A DNA stretch of 64,000 bases from Oscillospiraceae bacterium (GTDB lineage: Bacteria > Bacillota > Clostridia > Oscillospirales > Ruminococcaceae). The notes beneath the pieces are model-generated. The model was not told the DNA's origin. It saw only the letters and a program-made list of their open reading frames with translations, and searched no databases. Position 1 is the stretch's first letter; every line of letters begins with the position of its first letter. This document shows positions 19,380 through 29,549 of the stretch, piece by piece. Both the position numbers and the translations under genes were made by a program. Where the stretch lies: NCBI GenBank assembly GCA_009778065.1, contig WRKM01000004.1, positions 1 to 64,000 of the forward strand. The letters run 5' to 3'.

Positions 19380-21605
19380 CTAATAGTCGTAAAAGGGGAA
19401 AACGAACGGTAACGGGTCAGGTTCGGGTTCGGTGACAAGCGGGAATGGGTCTACCGGGAACGGGTCAATGGGAAACGGTTCCGTCGGCGTAGTTTCAGCG
19501 GGTTTGTCTATTTCGGCGAAAATATGAGCATTAATCTCGACTAATCTGTGCGTGACCTCATCGCCTGTAAAATCAACCTCATATACACAGAACTGCCCCC
19601 TGTTACCTGTCTGTACAGAAGTAATGAAAATAGCGTATGTGCTGACGTCGGTACCCTCAAATTCCCAGTTGATGTTTCTGTTAAGTCCGACATTTTGAGT
19701 CACTGTGAGGTAGTCCTGTCGTATACCGTCAATATAATATTCAAATATATAATCTCCGGTTATATCCTCTCTGGAAATATCATGGTTAATTTCAAAAGAT
19801 TTCGGCGGGGCAGGACCGATGCTTATTACGACTTCAATTGTACTGAACTTATCAACGGGTACCATCGGAAGAGGGTCTTGACTGATAACCCTGTCAACAG
19901 CTACGGAATCGCTGTATTCCTCAGTGAACGCAATAACGACATCGTGCATTTTCGCTCTTTCCTCGGCTTGTGTCCTGGTAAGCCCTAAAATATCGGGAAC
20001 CTGTGTACCCCCATCATTTACTCCGCCGAAGCTGACCCAAACCGTTATACGGGAGTCGAGCGGAATCATAGAGCCTGCACGCGGTTCGGTACGGATGACA
20101 TACCCGGCGGGGACAGTGCTTTCCTCATGTCTTATATTGATGTTTGCACGTATAAAACCCTGCCGTATCAATCGCTGTTCAACTTCGTCTATGTGCAGTA
20201 CGCCGCCTTCGTAGTCGTTAAGCTCAACAGCCTCAGGTCCCGAACTCACCCGAATGTCGATTTTCTGACCAATGCGTATTTCTCTGCCCGCTAAAACGCT
20301 CTGCCACATGATGCGTCCTCGTTCATACTCTGTCGAAAATTCGCGGGAAGCAACGAGATTCAAACTGCCGCCGTATTGCGCTATTACCGCATCATAATCC
20401 TCGCCGACAAGCGACGGTACTTTTATTAACTCGTCTCCGCCAATAGTATCAAAGGTGTTGGTGACTATTGTATAAATTAACCACGCCGCCATAATAACGA
20501 TTACAGAAGCGGTGGCAAAAAGAATAGCCAAAAGCGGCGAACGGCGTTCAATCACCTCGTCATAAAAATCATCATCGTCGAACTCGTCTTCAAAATCATA
20601 GTCTCCGCGCTTAGGCACAGGTACTCCCTTTGCCGGCGTGGTCTCGGCTTTAGCTTTTTTTCCTCCGGGGGTTTGAATCGGGGTTTCACCCGTAGAGGAT
20701 GCGGACGTTGTCGGTTTATCAAAGTATTTTATTTTTTGTTCCTCCGCTGAAAAGTACTTGTACTCAAAAACTATACTCGGATTCTTTTTAAACTCTTCTA
20801 TGTCCGTAATCATTTCGCCGGCGGTCTGATAACGCTTACTCGGCACCTTCTGCATTGCCTTGAGTGTTATTTCCTCTAATCCGTCGGGAATAGAGCTGTT
20901 TATGTCGGTGGGTTTTTTAGGTTGTGCCTGCATGTGCATTAAAGCAATCGAAACGGGGTTATCGCCGTCAAAAGGTTTTCTGCCCGTCAGCATCTCAAAT
21001 AACATGACGCCTATTGAATAAATATCGCTTTTTTCGTCTGTTGCATCGCCACGGGCTTGCTCCGGACTTATATAATGAACGGAGCCTATAGCTTTTTCGG
21101 AAATAGTTTTATCGGTTTCTCTATTAAATCGCGCAATCCCGAAATCCATCACTTTTATCGTACCATCGGAAAGAAGCATGACATTTTGAGATTTTATGTC
21201 ACGGTGGACTATTCCGCGGTCATGAGCGTGTTGTAATGCGCGGAGAATCTGTGTAACAAAATGTAAAGCATCACGCCATTTTAAAACTCCCTGACGCTCA
21301 ATATACTCTGTTAAAGTGATGCCGTCTATATATTCCATCACAATAAACTGAACCTTTTCACTGAAGCCGACATCGAAGATTTTTACAATGTTCGGATGGG
21401 AAAGCAGAGCGATAGCCTTGCTCTCATTTCTGAAACGGCGCAAGAAATCTTCGCTTTCGGCAAGCTCGTTTTTAAGGATTTTAGCGGCGACAATTTTATC
21501 CTCGACCATGTCGCGTGCCTTGTATATGTCCGCCATTCCGCCGACGCCAATCAACTCAAGAAGTTCATACCGTCCGTCGAGTCTTTTCCCGATATTATTG
21601 TCCAT
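19380..21605 (-). CDS. prkC: PASTA-domain Ser/Thr protein kinase PrkC
   Basis: 741 residues. The kinase domain (12-275) has GVGGMADIYKA (P-loop), VAAKILK (Lys), HRDIKSQN (catalytic loop) and DFGIAR. A low-complexity juxtamembrane segment ends in an Asp-rich patch. One membrane helix lies at about 365-385. About three PASTA repeats follow (starts near VPSLVGEDYD, DYEGGVLHID and VPDILGLTRTQAEERAK). These bind muropeptides outside the cell. A further domain of about 100 residues and a Pro/Phe/Asp-rich C-terminus (PFPIDPFPVDPFP) extend beyond the usual length. It is paired with its phosphatase prpC upstream and rsgA downstream. Confidence 0.93.
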   Translation of the reverse strand: MDNNIGKRLDGRYELLELIGVGGMADIYKARDMVEDKIVAAKILKNELAESEDFLRRFRNESKAIALLSHPNIVKIFDVGFSEKVQFIVMEYIDGITLTEYIERQGVLKWRDALHFVTQILRALQHAHDRGIVHRDIKSQNVMLLSDGTIKVMDFGIARFNRETDKTISEKAIGSVHYISPEQARGDATDEKSDIYSIGVMLFEMLTGRKPFDGDNPVSIALMHMQAQPKKPTDINSSIPDGLEEITLKAMQKVPSKRYQTAGEMITDIEEFKKNPSIVFEYKYFSAEEQKIKYFDKPTTSASSTGETPIQTPGGKKAKAETTPAKGVPVPKRGDYDFEDEFDDDDFYDEVIERRSPLLAILFATASVIVIMAAWLIYTIVTNTFDTIGGDELIKVPSLVGEDYDAVIAQYGGSLNLVASREFSTEYERGRIMWQSVLAGREIRIGQKIDIRVSSGPEAVELNDYEGGVLHIDEVEQRLIRQGFIRANINIRHEESTVPAGYVIRTEPRAGSMIPLDSRITVWVSFGGVNDGGTQVPDILGLTRTQAEERAKMHDVVIAFTEEYSDSVAVDRVISQDPLPMVPVDKFSTIEVVISIGPAPPKSFEINHDISREDITGDYIFEYYIDGIRQDYLTVTQNVGLNRNINWEFEGTDVSTYAIFITSVQTGNRGQFCVYEVDFTGDEVTHRLVEINAHIFAEIDKPAETTPTEPFPIDPFPVDPFPLVTEPEPDPLPFVFPFYDY

Positions 21606-21631
21606 GATAAATCATTCCTTACTATAATAAG

Positions 21632-22381
21632 CTATTTTACGGATATAATCGCAACTGTGATATTATCCCGACCGCCGTTATCAAGGGCGTATTCAACAAG
21701 CTTGTCACAAACCTTGTTTATAGGATTATTTATTATTATTTCCGCTATGCTCACATCTTCACCATATGCGTGCAGACCGTCTGAGCAGAGCATCAAAATC
21801 GAATCTTCCTGTAACTCAAGCTCATAATAATCGGGGGTCAAGAACGCCTCCGCGCCGACCGCACGGGTCAGGCAATTACGTTTGGGGTGATTTTTACCCT
21901 CGTCTTCGGTGATTTGACCGTCCTCAATCAACTTATTTATGTATGAGTGGTCCTTAGTAATCTGCTGTATACTGTCGCCGAAGGCGTGATAAACCCTGCT
22001 GTCTCCAACATTTATAATGTACGCTCGTCCATCGTAGACAATTACACTGACACAGGTTGTACCCATGCCGAACATAGTCAAGTCAAACTCGGCTAAATCA
22101 TAAACCAAATTATTTGCCGCTGTCACCGAGGTAATTAAAAGATTGCGAATGGAGTTACCGTTAAGCTCGGTGCGAAATCCGCGTTTAATACGCTCAGAAA
22201 TAAAGTTGACAGTCGTTTCGCTGGCGAAGCTACCCGCATTCTCTCCGCCCATGCCGTCGCACAGAACGACAGCCGCCGCGTTCGGGGTTGACTTTTCGTC
22301 GTCTTCGAGTAGCGAAGCCCAGACCCTGTCTTGATTTTCAGAGCGTTTTTTACCTATGTCTGATTTTGAGAAAACCTTCAT
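21632..22381 (-). CDS. prpC: PP2C-family protein phosphatase PrpC
   Basis: 249 residues. The PPM metal-binding motifs are DGMGGENAG, the SDGLHAYG segment and GGRDNITVAII near the C-terminus. It reverses PrkC phosphorylation in Firmicutes. It lies 26 bp upstream of prkC. A 69-bp gap to rlmN contains no obvious terminator. Confidence 0.94.
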   Translation of the reverse strand: MKVFSKSDIGKKRSENQDRVWASLLEDDEKSTPNAAAVVLCDGMGGENAGSFASETTVNFISERIKRGFRTELNGNSIRNLLITSVTAANNLVYDLAEFDLTMFGMGTTCVSVIVYDGRAYIINVGDSRVYHAFGDSIQQITKDHSYINKLIEDGQITEDEGKNHPKRNCLTRAVGAEAFLTPDYYELELQEDSILMLCSDGLHAYGEDVSIAEIIINNPINKVCDKLVEYALDNGGRDNITVAIISVK

Positions 22382-22450
22382 AAATTCTCCTAACTAAGGT
22401 TTAAAGTAGCAGACGTTTTTTTCGTCTCACTCGTGTATAATTATAACTTA

Positions 22451-23524
22451 CTATGGTGTACTGCCCACGGCGGCACGCAGCTGTCCGCAGGCGGCGTTTA
22501 TATCCGCGCCGAGTGTTCTGCGTACTGTCACGTTTATGCCTGAGCTTGCCAATCTTTCGTAAAAAGCGTTTGTGTTACGGGATTTTGGATATGCTTGCGT
22601 ATGCGAGGGGTTAATCGGGATTAAATTTACATGCGCTCCGAGCGGTTTTATTAGATTTGAAAGATTGTCGGCATCCTTTGGGCTGTCATTTAATCCGCCG
22701 ATTAAAGCGTATTCAAAGCTGATGCGTCTGCCTGTCTTTTCAAAGTAATTTCGGCACGAGGACATTATTCGTTCTATGCCAAAGGTGTTGTTGACGGGCA
22801 TAATTCGGCTTCTTGTTTCATCATCTGCCGCATGTAGCGAAACCGAGAGAGTAAGACCGAGCTTTAATTCTGCCAGCCTGTCAATTTTATCGGCAAGACC
22901 GCAGGTAGAAAGCGATACATGCCGCAGACTCATATTTCTGCCGTTTTTATCAGAAAGCAGGTTCAAAAATCTCACTACATTATCAAAGTTATCAAGCGGT
23001 TCACCGATACCCATTAATACAAGACTGCCTACATCGGTTATTTCGCTCTCATCGGTACGGCGGTCACGTTCGGTTTCGTAGAGCTGTAAAAGCATTTCCG
23101 AGGGTTCAAGATTTCGTGTAAATCCATACGCACCTGACGCGCAAAAGGCGCATTTCATTTTACAACCCGCTTGTGTTGAGATACATATACTGTGGCGAAA
23201 ATCCCGCCCTCCGTCTTGTCGGTAACGCATGAGTACGGTTTCGATTTTATCACCGCTCAAATCTGAATCAAGCCCATATAGATATTTTACAGTATAATCA
23301 TACTCTGATACAAGCTTTTTTTGTATATTTAGTCGTTTTATACAAAAATATTTTGTTAGCTTTTGACGAAGTTGTTCAGATAGATTCGACATTTCGGAAA
23401 AAGCCACCGCTCTTTTAACATGTAACCAATCAAAAATCTGACGCGCCCGGAATTTTTGTTCTCCCAAAGCGACAATCTCATCTTGTAAATCCGAAAGCGA
23501 AAGGGATAAAATATCTTTTTTCAT
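22451..23524 (-). CDS. rlmN: 23S rRNA m2A2503 / tRNA m2A37 methyltransferase RlmN
   Basis: 357 residues. A radical SAM enzyme with CKMKCAFCASG (CxxxCxxC cluster), GIGEPLDNFDNV, and the C-terminal mechanistic cysteine region DINAACGQL. The first Cys of the methyl-carrying pair lies in this last motif. The N-terminal helical domain carries QIFDWLHVK. The start overlaps the rsmB stop by four bases (translational coupling). Confidence 0.95.
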   Translation of the reverse strand: MKKDILSLSLSDLQDEIVALGEQKFRARQIFDWLHVKRAVAFSEMSNLSEQLRQKLTKYFCIKRLNIQKKLVSEYDYTVKYLYGLDSDLSGDKIETVLMRYRQDGGRDFRHSICISTQAGCKMKCAFCASGAYGFTRNLEPSEMLLQLYETERDRRTDESEITDVGSLVLMGIGEPLDNFDNVVRFLNLLSDKNGRNMSLRHVSLSTCGLADKIDRLAELKLGLTLSVSLHAADDETRSRIMPVNNTFGIERIMSSCRNYFEKTGRRISFEYALIGGLNDSPKDADNLSNLIKPLGAHVNLIPINPSHTQAYPKSRNTNAFYERLASSGINVTVRRTLGADINAACGQLRAAVGSTP

Positions 23525-24852
23525 AATGTTAGTTGTTGAGCGTCGGGTTTTCTTCTGAATATTGCAACGAAAAAGCCGTCGCCGCCCGTTATATGCGGAA
23601 AGAGATTGTAGCGGGAAGCATCGGGTAAGCCTGACCCGACAGGAACAAAATATGGAGAGAAAACAGGATGTCTTCTTTGGAACTCATCCACGACAGCCTC
23701 ATTCTCGTCAGGATTTAAGGTGCAGGTGGAATAAACTAAAGTACCGTTTGGCTTAACGTAGGCAGCGGCGGTATCAAGGATTTTCTTCTGCTTTTCGGGA
23801 AGAGGCTCCAAGTCCTTCATGGGTCTGTATTTTATTTCGGGTTTACGCCGAATTACACCGAGACCGGAGCAGGGAACATCACATAAAACCGTGTCAGCCT
23901 GCGGGAATGTAGGGTTAAAGATTGTTGAATCGTTTTCAACAACCTTTATTACGTCAAGCCCGAGCCGTTTAGCTCCGCTTTCAATCAAAGCCAACCTTCC
24001 GCCGTAAAGGTCACAGGCGAGCAGTCTTCCGCGATTATTCATCATTTGAGCAAGGGTAAAGGATTTACCGCCGGGAGCGGCGCAGAGGTCTATCACTGTC
24101 TGATTAAAGCCGGGGCGTACTAATTTACAACAAAGCTGTGACGAAATGTCCTGGACGTGGAACATACCCTTGCGATATGCGTCGGAAAGCTCAACGCCCA
24201 TATTATTAACCCGCTCAAGTTCAAGACAGTCGTCAAGAAACGTATTTCTCTTTACAGCAAACTTTTCTTTTAGCAAAGCCGCAATCACGTCATCGGTTTG
24301 AAATCTCAACGTATTTACCCGCAGATAAATCGGAGGTCGCCCGAAAGAGCCTTTAAGGATTTCTAATGTCGACGCCTCACCGAATGTAGCTAACCATTTT
24401 TTTATTAACCACTTAGGGCAGGAATATTCTATAGAAAGTTTTGCATTGTCTTCGAGGTGAATGGTGTTAATTTCCTTACCATCTCGTATAAAATTCCGAA
24501 GAATTGCATTCACGAAGCCCTTTGAATCCTGATTGGCAAGATTTGCGGATTCGTTTACGGCGGCGTTTTCGGGTACGCCGCCCATATAAAGAAGCTGATA
24601 GAAGCCCATGCGTAAAACCTGCACGGTTTCACACGATAGGTTATCAAACTCTATATCCGAGTACTCGCGTATCAGAAAGTCAAGTGTCATCTTCCTTTCG
24701 AGTACGCCATAAAACAGAGCGGCGGCAAAACCTTTATCACGCGGCGATAAATTATCCCTCGAGAAGGTATTGTCTAAGATTATATTGGAGTATGCTCCGT
24801 TTTGTTCCATACGGCAGAGCAACTCAAGCACTGTTTTTCTCGATTGCGTCAT
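23521..24852 (-). CDS. rsmB: 16S rRNA m5C967 methyltransferase RsmB
   Basis: 443 residues. The N-terminal NusB-like RNA-binding domain (1-130) is followed by the Rossmann methyltransferase with CAAPGGKSFTLAQMM (SAM site), CDVPCSGLGVIRRKPEIKY and the catalytic cysteine motif YSTCTLNPDENE. It sits in the fmt-yugP-rsmB-rlmN run, the usual order in Firmicutes. Confidence 0.95.
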   Translation of the reverse strand: MTQSRKTVLELLCRMEQNGAYSNIILDNTFSRDNLSPRDKGFAAALFYGVLERKMTLDFLIREYSDIEFDNLSCETVQVLRMGFYQLLYMGGVPENAAVNESANLANQDSKGFVNAILRNFIRDGKEINTIHLEDNAKLSIEYSCPKWLIKKWLATFGEASTLEILKGSFGRPPIYLRVNTLRFQTDDVIAALLKEKFAVKRNTFLDDCLELERVNNMGVELSDAYRKGMFHVQDISSQLCCKLVRPGFNQTVIDLCAAPGGKSFTLAQMMNNRGRLLACDLYGGRLALIESGAKRLGLDVIKVVENDSTIFNPTFPQADTVLCDVPCSGLGVIRRKPEIKYRPMKDLEPLPEKQKKILDTAAAYVKPNGTLVYSTCTLNPDENEAVVDEFQRRHPVFSPYFVPVGSGLPDASRYNLFPHITGGDGFFVAIFRRKPDAQQLTL

Positions 24853-24884
24853 GATTTATATATTCCTTACTTTTTCCTTTTGTT

Positions 24885-25604
24885 TTATCTTCTCCTTGCT
24901 ATCGAGAGCAGTCGTATAAGCTGCGCGAGAGAAACAAGCAGTGCCGCAATATACGTAAGTGCGGCGGCTTTAAGGACTTTCGCCGCGCCTTTTTGCTCGG
25001 TTTTATCAAGAATATCTGCCGCCGCTATGGTTCGGAGGGCGCGGCTCGAGGCGTCAAATTCAACAGGCAGGGTGATAAGCTGAAAAACAGCCGCAAGGGT
25101 GAACGAGATTATGCCTATATTAATCATAATCGTTCCGGGTATGAGCGGCAAAAACATACCGATGATTACCAAAAACATCCATGTTCTGTTTGCTATGCTT
25201 ACTACAGGGAAAATCGCGGAGCGGACTTTTACGGGGACATAATTGTCGGCGTGTTGAATGGCATGTCCGCACTCATGAGCCGCAACGCCGATTGCGCCTA
25301 CTGCCGCGCTGTTGAAGGTACTCTCGGACAAGGCGACGACTTTAGTTCGCGGGTCATAGTGGTCGGTTAAATTTCCGTGTGTAGAATGTACTTCTACATC
25401 GTAAAGCCCGTTGTTGTCTAAGATTTGGCGTGCAATCATATGCGCCGGTATGCCTTTCGCAGAGCGTTTCTTATTATATTTTGAAAATGTCAATTTAACA
25501 TTCAAAGAAGCGAACATAGCAATAATTATAGTCGCCATAACAAGAAGCCACGCCGCATTTGGATTGTCGAGAAAATATTCTAAGGTTTCGGGAATTTTTT
25601 CCAT
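24885..25604 (-). CDS. YugP-type zinc metallopeptidase, membrane-bound
   Basis: 239 residues from the ATG at 25604, which has AAAGGAAA upstream; the track start adds an unlikely N-terminus. The zinc motif is AAHECGHAIQH. Several membrane segments lie at residues 15-35, 115-165 and 205-230. It belongs to the YugP family, which is conserved in Firmicutes between fmt and rsmB; no substrate is established that I know of. Confidence 0.88.
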   Translation of the reverse strand: MEKIPETLEYFLDNPNAAWLLVMATIIIAMFASLNVKLTFSKYNKKRSAKGIPAHMIARQILDNNGLYDVEVHSTHGNLTDHYDPRTKVVALSESTFNSAAVGAIGVAAHECGHAIQHADNYVPVKVRSAIFPVVSIANRTWMFLVIIGMFLPLIPGTIMINIGIISFTLAAVFQLITLPVEFDASSRALRTIAAADILDKTEQKGAAKVLKAAALTYIAALLVSLAQLIRLLSIARRR

Positions 25605-25626
25605 ATTATTTATTTCCTTTCGGTAT

Positions 25627-26538
25627 TTAGTTTCGCACGCCGCGTAAAAACTCCTCTGCACTCATCTTGTTCTTTCCTTCGGGTTTAATTTCGAGCATAC
25701 GCAGAATCTTCATGTCCCCGCATATAATTTCTAAACTTTCTGTTATTGTTCCCGCTTTATGGTTAAAAATATCGCTTTTTTCGATAATTTCGCTTGAAAA
25801 AACCTTTAACCTCTTTTCGCCTAACATACAATAGGCTTCTCCCGTAAGTCCGCGGATAAAATTATAAATTTCAAGCGCGGATTTATTTAGGTCGATTTTC
25901 TTCATTTCTTTTGTAATCATAGGTGCGTAGGTGGCTTCGGCATAGTTTTGCGCTGTCATGTTTTTTATATATTTTTCAGGATTCTCCGCGAACCGAGTTA
26001 TCAGCCGCGCCCCTATTTCTTTTAGTTTATCGTGTAGCTCGCGTGAGTTCATCTCATCGGTTATCTCGCATCTCTCGCTTAAAAACATACCGCCGGTGTC
26101 TATTCCTTCTTCCATTCGCATAATAGTAACGCCGCTTTCTTTATCGCCGCTCATGATGCAGTAATTTATCGGAGAAGCCCCCCGCCAGCGCGGCAATAAC
26201 GAAGCATGGATATTAACACACCCTAATCGCGGAGCGTCTAAAACTATACGCGGTAATATTTGACCGTATGCGGCGACAATAATGATGTCGGGGTTTAATT
26301 CTTTTATAAGTTCAAGACTCTTTACGCTGTCGTCACCCTTTCGCAGGGAAAAAGGCTGTTCGACCCTGAGACCATGCGCAAGGGCATAGCTTTTGACCGG
26401 GGAAGGGTGAATTTTTTGACCTCTGCCGCTCGGTTTGTCCGGCTGTGAAAAGACTAAGGGTATTTCATGCCCCGCTCTGTGAAGCGCGTCAAGTGCGGGT
26501 ACGGCAAAATCGGGCGTCCCCATGAAGATAATTTTCAT
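25627..26538 (-). CDS. fmt: Methionyl-tRNA formyltransferase
   Basis: 303 residues from the ATG at 26538, chosen because AGAAGGA is correctly spaced for it but abuts the track start. It formylates the initiator tRNA using 10-formyl-THF. Motifs: GTPDFAVPAL, SGRGQKIHPSPVK and the active site NIHASLLPRWRGASPI, followed by GIDTG. It works with the deformylase encoded just upstream. Confidence 0.95.
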   Translation of the reverse strand: MKIIFMGTPDFAVPALDALHRAGHEIPLVFSQPDKPSGRGQKIHPSPVKSYALAHGLRVEQPFSLRKGDDSVKSLELIKELNPDIIIVAAYGQILPRIVLDAPRLGCVNIHASLLPRWRGASPINYCIMSGDKESGVTIMRMEEGIDTGGMFLSERCEITDEMNSRELHDKLKEIGARLITRFAENPEKYIKNMTAQNYAEATYAPMITKEMKKIDLNKSALEIYNFIRGLTGEAYCMLGEKRLKVFSSEIIEKSDIFNHKAGTITESLEIICGDMKILRMLEIKPEGKNKMSAEEFLRGVRN

Positions 26539-26578
26539 ATTCACCATTCCTTCTCGAAGTATATATATAAGTTACCAT

Positions 26579-26607
26579 ATTATATCGAATTTGTCAAATT
26601 ATCCCAA
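26579..26607 (-). promoter_or_regulatory. Possible promoter for the fmt-to-rsgA run
   Basis: On the minus strand, TTGGGA (26602-26607) and TATAAT (26579-26584) have a 17-bp spacer in the 134-bp def-fmt gap. An imperfect hairpin (about 26642-26668) lies between it and the end of def, so transcription of the second half may be independent. Confidence 0.45.
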
Positions 26608-26672
26608 TGCAGTATACCGCAGAGTCCCCTTAAAATAAATATAGCTGCTTGATTCGAGCATAGCTTTTTTAC

Positions 26673-27197
26673 TTATTCTCTTACTCTTCTTTTCTTTTTC
26701 CTATGCGGTTTTCTCTCTCTTTCGGCTTCGGCTTCCTTTTCATCTACCATTTCGTCGGCGACATCCGGAAAAACCACACCGTTCAGATGGTCGATTTCAT
26801 GACTGATAACAATAGCTAAAAGCTCTTCCGCTTCTTTAGTTTGCGGCTTACCGTAGCGATTCATATACTTTACTTTTATATATTCGGGTCGTTTTACATA
26901 ACCCCACATATCCGGACAAGAGAGACAGCCCTCCATTTCGCGCTGAGTGCCTTCAGTTTGGATTATCTCCGGATTAATTAACTCAATCACGCCATCCTCG
27001 TCCTCGCCGGTGTCTATGACAATCACCCTGCGAAGAATACCTACTTGAACTGCGGCGATTCCCACGCCTTCATGCTTTTGAAGCGTGTCGTACATATCGT
27101 CAAGCAGTACCCACAGCTTGTCGTCAAACGAGATAACTTCTTTTGATTTTTTAGTCAGCGTTTCGTCGGGTAAGGTCAAAATGTTTCTCAGTGCCAA
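26673..27197 (-). CDS. def: Peptide deformylase
   Basis: 174 residues. The three deformylase motifs are present: GVGIAAVQVG, EGCLSCP and HEIDHLNG (metal-binding Cys and two His, catalytic Glu). It has a Lys/Arg-rich C-terminal tail (RKPHRKKKRRV). It removes the N-formyl group from new proteins. It starts 20 bp after priA. Confidence 0.95.
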   Translation of the reverse strand: MALRNILTLPDETLTKKSKEVISFDDKLWVLLDDMYDTLQKHEGVGIAAVQVGILRRVIVIDTGEDEDGVIELINPEIIQTEGTQREMEGCLSCPDMWGYVKRPEYIKVKYMNRYGKPQTKEAEELLAIVISHEIDHLNGVVFPDVADEMVDEKEAEAERERKPHRKKKRRVRE

Positions 27198-27217
27198 TTG
27201 TTAATCTCCTTCCGTAT

Positions 27218-29539
27218 TTATAGTATTTCTCCGTTTATGTCTACATATATCCCCGCATATTTAAAATCGGGGTCACCGTAGGCGGTTTTCAGTGCGTCGG
27301 AAATAACGGAGCGAAAAAGTTTATTATTTTTACATTTTATTATCAGCCTATGTCGGAATTTCCCGCCTATGCGTCCTATACCGCTTTTACCGGGTCCGAG
27401 AACGCGGTAGGGGATTTTTTCGGTTTTCAGAGGGTTTAAGCCCTCTCTTAAAATTTTCAGGAACTTTTTTGCCGCAGTTTCGGAAACATTTTCATCAACC
27501 GCCCAAAACCCGATGAGAAAAATATCGCAAAACGGCGGAAATATTAATGCTTTTCTTACATCTGCTTCCTGCTCGTAAAATTCGGGATAATCCTGCGCCG
27601 CCGCTAAATTTAATACATAGTGGTCAGGCGTGAAGGTCTGTATATACGCTCTGCCTTTTTTGTTTCCGCGTCCTGAGCGTCCTACGACCTGCGTAATAAG
27701 CGAAAAGGTTTTTTCATAACCGAGATAGTCTCCTGCATAAAGAGCTTTGTCGATTGCTAAAACGCCGACTAATGTTATATTCTCGAAGTCAAGCCCCTTT
27801 GCTACCATTTGTGTGCCGACCATTATATCATATTCACCGTTTTTAAATTGTGCGAATTTTGTTTCAAAAGCCGTCTTAGAAACCGTTGTGTCGGCGTCCA
27901 TTCGCAAAAGCCGCGCCTGTGGAAAATACTCTGAAATTTCATCCTCGACTCGCTCGGTTCCGGTTCCGGTTTGATATATATGAGTACATTTACAGTTTTC
28001 ACAGGTATCGGGTTTTGGCGCGCTGTGAGTGCAGTAATGGCATTGAACAGAATTGCTCTTTTTATGATAGGTCAACGGAATTAAACAAATTGGGCAGTTC
28101 ACCGAAACGCCGCATTTTACGCACCTTGCATAGGTGTGATAACCGCGCCGATTAAGCAGTATTAAGCTCTGTTCTCCGCGCTTTAAATTCTCCCCGATTT
28201 CATGAATAAGAATATCGCTGAAATTAGAGTTGTTGCCGTTTTCATGCTCTGTCTTCATATCTACGATATAAACGTCGGGCAGTATGGCTTTACTGTAACG
28301 CTCGTTTAATTCAAAAAGGGAGTACCGTCCGATTTTAGCAAAATGATAACTTTCGATTGAAGGGGTGGCAGAGGCTAAAAGTAAGAGTGCGTTATGATAA
28401 AAAGCTCTCTGCTTGGCAATATTTCGTGCATGATAACGCGGCGAACGGTCAGACTTATAGCTCATTTCACCTTCTTCGTCTATGACAATCATACCTATGT
28501 TTGAGAGCGGTGCGAAGACTGCGCTTCTCGTCCCTACGATTATATGCGCCTCACCTGATTTAATACGCCTGTATTCGTCTGCACGCTGACCTATAGATAA
28601 ATTTGAGTGTATTATTGCGACCTTGTTTCCGAAAAGACTCTTGAAATTTCCTGTCATTTGCGGGGTCAGAGCAATTTCGGGTACAAGCATGACGGCTGTT
28701 TTTCCCTTGCTTAAAGTATGCTCAATCAGCTTGATGAAAACCGATGTTTTTCCGCTACCCGTAATTCCGCGTAACAAGGCGCATTTTGCCTCGCCGCAGT
28801 CGGCAAGCTCCTTCAGACCGTCAAAAACCTTCTGCTGAGCTTCGGAAAACACTATATCGTCCAAGCTCTCCGTTACTTCAAAATCCTTACTCAACGCCCT
28901 TGAAAGTTCGTCGAAGCGTTCTTTGAGTACGCCTTTTTTTATAAGATTTGTTATTACGGCGGATGTAACCCCGCAAATAAGGCAGATTTCCTTTACGCAG
29001 GCAGATTCGTATTCCTCAAGAAGGTTAATCACAGCCTGTTGTTTAGGGGTAAATGAGATTAATGAAAAATCAAAATCCTCGTCAATCTGAACTATTTTTG
29101 AAACATCGCGCTTATAACGTGTTTTAACCGACCCGTCCTCGTCCGAAAGTTTTAGCCCCAAGCCTGCGGGAATTACGGTTTTTACCGCATCAAAATAAGT
29201 ACAGAAGGTGTTTTCTTTAAGCCACGCGACGAGTTCTAACATTTCGCTCGAAAGCAGCGGTTTCTCATCTGCGACAGCACAGATTTTTTTTATTTTAGAG
29301 GGTTCACAGACATCTTCTCGAAGCGAAAAAATCATACCCTGCCGCTTTTTTGACGAATATCCGCGTCCGAAATCTACTATTACGCGCTTTCCCGGAGCGG
29401 CGCGTTCGCGTAGGTCAGCGGGGACTAAATAATCAAACAGCATATCGAACGAGTACAGTGTTTTTTCAACGGCTACCCGCGCTATTAAAACCGATAATTC
29501 CGGTAATGCCGGAAGCTCTGATAATTCTGTATTTTCCAT
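27218..29539 (-). CDS. priA: Primosomal replication-restart helicase PriA
   Basis: 773 residues. The N-terminal DNA-binding domain (3'BD, LFDYLVPADLRERAAPGKRV) is followed by the helicase with GITGSGKTSVFIKLI (Walker A) and VIDEEGE (DEGE-like box II). The zinc-binding region CVKCGVSVNCPIC...CHYCTHSAPKPDTCENC lies between the lobes. TQMVAKGLDF and QVVGRSGRG form motifs V and VI. The gene is full length, between gmk and def. Confidence 0.95.
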   Translation of the reverse strand: MENTELSELPALPELSVLIARVAVEKTLYSFDMLFDYLVPADLRERAAPGKRVIVDFGRGYSSKKRQGMIFSLREDVCEPSKIKKICAVADEKPLLSSEMLELVAWLKENTFCTYFDAVKTVIPAGLGLKLSDEDGSVKTRYKRDVSKIVQIDEDFDFSLISFTPKQQAVINLLEEYESACVKEICLICGVTSAVITNLIKKGVLKERFDELSRALSKDFEVTESLDDIVFSEAQQKVFDGLKELADCGEAKCALLRGITGSGKTSVFIKLIEHTLSKGKTAVMLVPEIALTPQMTGNFKSLFGNKVAIIHSNLSIGQRADEYRRIKSGEAHIIVGTRSAVFAPLSNIGMIVIDEEGEMSYKSDRSPRYHARNIAKQRAFYHNALLLLASATPSIESYHFAKIGRYSLFELNERYSKAILPDVYIVDMKTEHENGNNSNFSDILIHEIGENLKRGEQSLILLNRRGYHTYARCVKCGVSVNCPICLIPLTYHKKSNSVQCHYCTHSAPKPDTCENCKCTHIYQTGTGTERVEDEISEYFPQARLLRMDADTTVSKTAFETKFAQFKNGEYDIMVGTQMVAKGLDFENITLVGVLAIDKALYAGDYLGYEKTFSLITQVVGRSGRGNKKGRAYIQTFTPDHYVLNLAAAQDYPEFYEQEADVRKALIFPPFCDIFLIGFWAVDENVSETAAKKFLKILREGLNPLKTEKIPYRVLGPGKSGIGRIGGKFRHRLIIKCKNNKLFRSVISDALKTAYGDPDFKYAGIYVDINGEIL

Positions 29540-29549
29540 TCGACCGCCC

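Noticed and set aside
19378-19438. Upstream start of rsgA from the ORF track
   Set aside because: It lies within prkC and adds 20 residues not typical of RsgA; the ATG at 19378 directly follows the prkC stop.
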